Positions 5,436 through 6,761 of a DNA stretch of 6,761 bases are shown here, piece by piece. The DNA is from JBOHPP01 sp050731755 (GTDB taxonomy: Bacteria > Methylomirabilota > Methylomirabilia > Rokubacteriales > CSP1-6): NCBI GenBank assembly GCA_050731755.1, contig JBOHPP010000042.1, positions 1-6,761 of the forward strand, in the 5' to 3' direction. Each line of letters begins with the position of its first letter. The stretch's first letter is position 1. The notes below the pieces were generated by a model. It did not search any database, had not been told where the DNA came from, and saw only the letters and a program-made list of their open reading frames with translations. A program made the translations under genes and the position numbers.

Positions 5436-5879
5436 TCAGCGCGGCTGGGGTACGATGGTCAGCACGCGCAGGTGAAAGTACAGGGTCTTGCCGGCCAGCG
5501 GATGATTCATGTTGATGACGACGGTGTCGTCGTCACGCACTTCCTCGACGCTCACGAACATGGTTTCCCCGCTCGATCGCCGCGCCGTCAGCGTCGTGCC
5601 CGGAACGAGCGCCTCGGGAGGCAGTCTGTACTTTCCGACTTCCATGAAGGCCGTCGGATCGACGGCGCCGTACGCCTCGTCCGGGGGAAGAGTGACGTCC
5701 GTCTCGTCGCCGACCGCCATGCCGTCGAGCGCATGCTCGAGCCCTTCGAGCAGCTGGTGCCGGCCGTGCACGTACGTGAACGAGGGTCCGGCGTCGCTCG
5801 ATTCGAGCACGGCTCCGAAGCCATCTTTCAGCGTGTACGCGAGTTCGACCAACGAGTCGTTTTCGATCACGGGTGCCAT
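5436..5879 (-). CDS. slyD: SlyD-like FKBP-type peptidyl-prolyl cis-trans isomerase
   Basis: A 147-residue cytoplasmic prolyl isomerase and folding helper. The split FKBP domain shows as VELAYTLKDGFGAVLESS (11-28) and FTYVHGRHQLLEGLEHALDGMAVGD (34-58), then PPDEAYGAVDP (65-75). An insert follows at ~76-120, where the SlyD insert-in-flap chaperone domain belongs. The FKBP fold closes with INMNHPLAGKTLYFHLRVL (122-140), which contains the NHPLAGK signature. The long histidine/cysteine-rich metal-binding tail of E. coli SlyD is absent; the protein ends at PQPR, as in short SlyD homologues, so a nickel-handling role is not supported. The ATG at 5877-5879 follows a strong SD (AAGGAGG, 7 nt spacing). 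Divergent from rpsU and convergent with the phosphodiesterase gene, so probably monocistronic. Family assignment is firm; SlyD versus other FKBP subtypes rests on the insert and signature. Confidence 0.93.
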   Translation of the reverse strand: MAPVIENDSLVELAYTLKDGFGAVLESSDAGPSFTYVHGRHQLLEGLEHALDGMAVGDETDVTLPPDEAYGAVDPTAFMEVGKYRLPPEALVPGTTLTARRSSGETMFVSVEEVRDDDTVVINMNHPLAGKTLYFHLRVLTIVPQPR

Positions 5880-5972
5880 CGGGTTCCCTCCTTACGTCCG
5901 GGGGAACTGGACCCCCCTGGGTCGATCCAGGCGGCACCGCCCCGCGGAGAGACAGGAGTCGGGCGGGACGGG

Positions 5973-6009
5973 GACTGGTGGGTCACGGCTCCCGATCCAG
6001 TCGGGGGCC
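5973..6009. promoter_or_regulatory. Possible alternative hairpins in the rpsU/slyD upstream region
   Basis: GGCTCCCGA (5987-5995) and TCGGGGGCC (6001-6009) can form a 9-bp stem with one G-T wobble and a 5-nt loop. GACTGG (5973-5978) pairs perfectly with CCAGTC (5997-6002), which uses part of the same strand, so the two folds exclude each other. No T-run follows on either strand, so it is not a typical intrinsic terminator. A regulatory role is inference, and GC-rich DNA yields such pairings by chance. Confidence 0.3.
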
Positions 6010-6146
6010 TGACCAGGACAGTCTACCTGCAAGGCGGGCACGATGCCAAGCTTCCCCCCGGACGTCCGGCCTCGAGCGAGGCGAGCAAGATCCGAGTGGC
6101 GGTCGAACCAAGATTCTGTCATGCTCTGCCAACCGTGTGTTGAGAC

Positions 6147-6152
6147 AGGAGG
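6147..6152 (+). promoter_or_regulatory. Ribosome binding site that fixes the rpsU start
   Basis: AGGAGG, 8 nt before the ATG at 6161. It selects the 68-residue bS21 start over longer in-frame readings from upstream (for example 5873), which would add non-homologous sequence. Confidence 0.85.
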
Positions 6153-6160
6153 ATCCCGAG

Positions 6161-6367
6161 ATGGGAGCGAGGGTCGAAGTCGTCGACAACCAGGTCGATG
6201 CCGCCCTGAAGGTCCTCAAGAAGCAGATGCTCCTGGACGGGACCTTCCGCGAGATGAAGCGACGGAGCGCCTACGAGAAGCCCTCGGAGAAGCGTAAGCG
6301 GAAGTCCGCGGCGGCTCGACGGAAGCGCCGCAAGGCCATGCGACGGTTCCAGAGTGACGAGCGGTGA
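6161..6367 (+). CDS. rpsU: Small ribosomal subunit protein bS21
   Basis: A 68-residue very basic protein of the 30S platform, where bS21 helps mRNA binding and initiation near the anti-SD region of 16S rRNA. The start MGARVEVVDNQVDAALKVLK, the FREMKRRSAYEKPSEKRKRK block (29-48) and the Arg/Lys-rich C-terminus (49-62) reproduce the bS21 pattern of an N-terminal VEV strand, an (A/F)L-x(2)-(F/L)K helix, an R-x-YEKP-(S/T)-x-(K/R)RKR motif and a basic tail. Length is normal. The ATG at 6161 has an AGGAGG SD. The gene is divergent from slyD and followed after 18 nt by a small gene with its own strong SD, so the two may be co-transcribed. A folded leader (5973-6009) could regulate it, which remains speculative. 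Confidence 0.93.
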   Translation: MGARVEVVDNQVDAALKVLKKQMLLDGTFREMKRRSAYEKPSEKRKRKSAAARRKRRKAMRRFQSDER

Positions 6368-6385
6368 CCGCCCAAGGAGGTGGCG

Positions 6386-6634
6386 ATGGCTCAGCTCCGC
6401 GTCGGCGACCTGGTGATCCGAAGTCATCGGCTGCTCAAGACACGAGGGACCATCGTCGGGGTGGCGTCGCAGCGGCGTGGGGAGGTCCGACAGGTGTGGG
6501 TCAAGTGGATCCACTCGAACACGCTTCCCAACCCGAGCCTCGAGGCCGCCGATGACCTCGAATTGGTCGAGCGGCCCGGCGAGGCCCCAACGGAATCGCT
6601 TCCTCCGTCATCGCTGAGCGCGCCCACCGAATAA
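6386..6634 (+). CDS. Small protein, possibly SH3-like/KOW-type beta-barrel; function unknown
   Basis: An 82-residue protein I cannot assign to a named family. Residues 5-60 show alternating hydrophobic strands: LRVGDLVIRSH, RGTIVGVAS, RQVWVKWI, and after a loop DDLELVE. The VGD-V ... G-I-x-x-V ... V-x-V-x-W ... LELV spacing resembles small SH3-like/KOW barrels in proteins that contact RNA or ribosomes, but this is pattern-based only. The last ~20 residues are Pro/Ser/Glu-rich and probably disordered. I chose the ATG at 6386 because AAGGAGG (6374-6380) precedes it by 5 nt; an in-frame GTG at 6380 overlaps the SD itself and is unlikely to be used. It follows rpsU by 18 nt, which suggests a shared transcript and possibly a translation-related role. 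Confidence 0.7.
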   Translation: MAQLRVGDLVIRSHRLLKTRGTIVGVASQRRGEVRQVWVKWIHSNTLPNPSLEAADDLELVERPGEAPTESLPPSSLSAPTE

Positions 6635-6659
6635 GGTCTGCCACGCCAGGAAGGACGCC

Positions 6660-6761
6660 ATGCTCGGAGACGTCGGGCTGCGCGTCCATCGTCGGGGCGA
6701 GTCCAAGGAGTTCGGGTTCAAGAACGCGATCCTCCCCACCGGCATCGGCCACATCGAGCTG
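6660..6761 (+). CDS. 5' part of an unrecognised gene (continues past the window)
   Basis: An open frame from ATG 6660-6662 to the window edge (34 codons, no stop), beginning MLGDVGLRVHRRG and continuing with ESKEFGFKNAILPTGIGHIEL. AGGAAGG (6648-6654) lies 5 nt before the ATG, a reasonable SD, and the gene starts 25 nt after the previous stop on the same strand. The visible part is soluble with no signal peptide. Too little is present to name a family. Confidence 0.55.
   Translation, partial: MLGDVGLRVHRRGESKEFGFKNAILPTGIGHIEL

Larger units (their letters stand above)
5880..6160. other. Divergent non-coding region between slyD and rpsU
   Basis: No convincing gene in this 281-bp stretch; the frames crossing it show no family features and lack SD sites. 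It must hold the promoters for slyD and rpsU, but I see no clear -35/-10 pair. It contains a 9-bp-stem hairpin with an alternative pairing (described separately), CCTGG-GTCGAT-CCAGG (5916-5931), a 12-bp palindrome CCGGACGTCCGG (6058-6069), and the 10-mer GAGACAGGAG at 5949-5958 that recurs at 6142-6151 over the rpsU SD. Confidence 0.6.

Noticed and set aside
5409..5470. Bidirectional terminator between the phosphodiesterase and slyD genes
   Set aside because: Only 13 bp separate the stops; the visible stems (such as CAGC-GCG-GCTG) are 4 bp with no T-runs.
5894..6067. Inverted pair ACGTCCGGGGGAA (5894-5906) and its near complement at 6052-6065 as element ends
   Set aside because: Short, differs by one G, GC-rich, with no open frame or target duplication between; probably chance.
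6380..6385. GTG start at 6380 for the 82-residue gene
   Set aside because: The GTG overlaps the SD (AAGGAGG) that serves the ATG at 6386.

Overview
The window is high-GC bacterial DNA with densely packed genes and good Shine-Dalgarno (SD) sites before most of them. Typically bacterial content includes a tripartite tricarboxylate transporter (TTT) operon, ribosomal protein bS21 and a SlyD-type prolyl isomerase. A TTT system next to a TtuA/TtuB-type tRNA thiolation pair in GC-rich DNA would suit an environmental lineage such as Candidatus Rokubacteria/Methylomirabilota or a deltaproteobacterial-grade genome. That is an impression from gene content and not a demonstrated assignment.

Layout. (1) Positions 1-2154, minus strand: tctC-tctB-tctA, a complete solute-binding protein, a complete small membrane subunit and the first ~238 codons of the large permease, in tight operon order. 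(2) Positions 2155-2275: divergent promoter region. (3) Positions 2276-5422, plus strand: a DinB-superfamily protein, a ThiS/MoaD-like sulfur carrier (ttuB-like), a TtuA-type tRNA thiolase with all expected Cys and PP-loop residues, and a type I phosphodiesterase/alkaline-phosphatase-superfamily enzyme. (4) Positions 5436-5879, minus strand: a SlyD-like FKBP isomerase, convergent with the phosphodiesterase gene. (5) Positions 5880-6160: a 281-bp divergent non-coding region with alternative hairpins. (6) Positions 6161-6761, plus strand: rpsU (bS21), a small protein probably with an SH3-like fold, and the start of another unrecognised gene.

The main unusual signal is a ~65-bp repeat present three times in 400 bp, at the dinB/ttuB junction (perfect tandem pair) and the ttuB/ttuA junction (one copy, ~84% identical). 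Each copy ends in ATGA, so its TGA stops the upstream frame and its ATG starts the next. All three copies are read in the same frame. Read-through into the repeat adds a tail with the shared core EPSAPGTGHPR to both DinB and the sulfur carrier. In the carrier this puts 22 residues after the Gly-Gly that such proteins normally need free at the C-terminus. Neither repeat-borne start has an SD, so dinB, a 22-codon mini-frame, ttuB and ttuA look linked by a chain of stop/start overlaps.

Working together: ttuB and ttuA are expected to cooperate in 2-thiolation of tRNA (the carrier supplies sulfur, TtuA activates and thiolates the uridine/ribothymidine). The TTT genes form an independent uptake system. 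slyD and rpsU are housekeeping genes for protein folding and translation.
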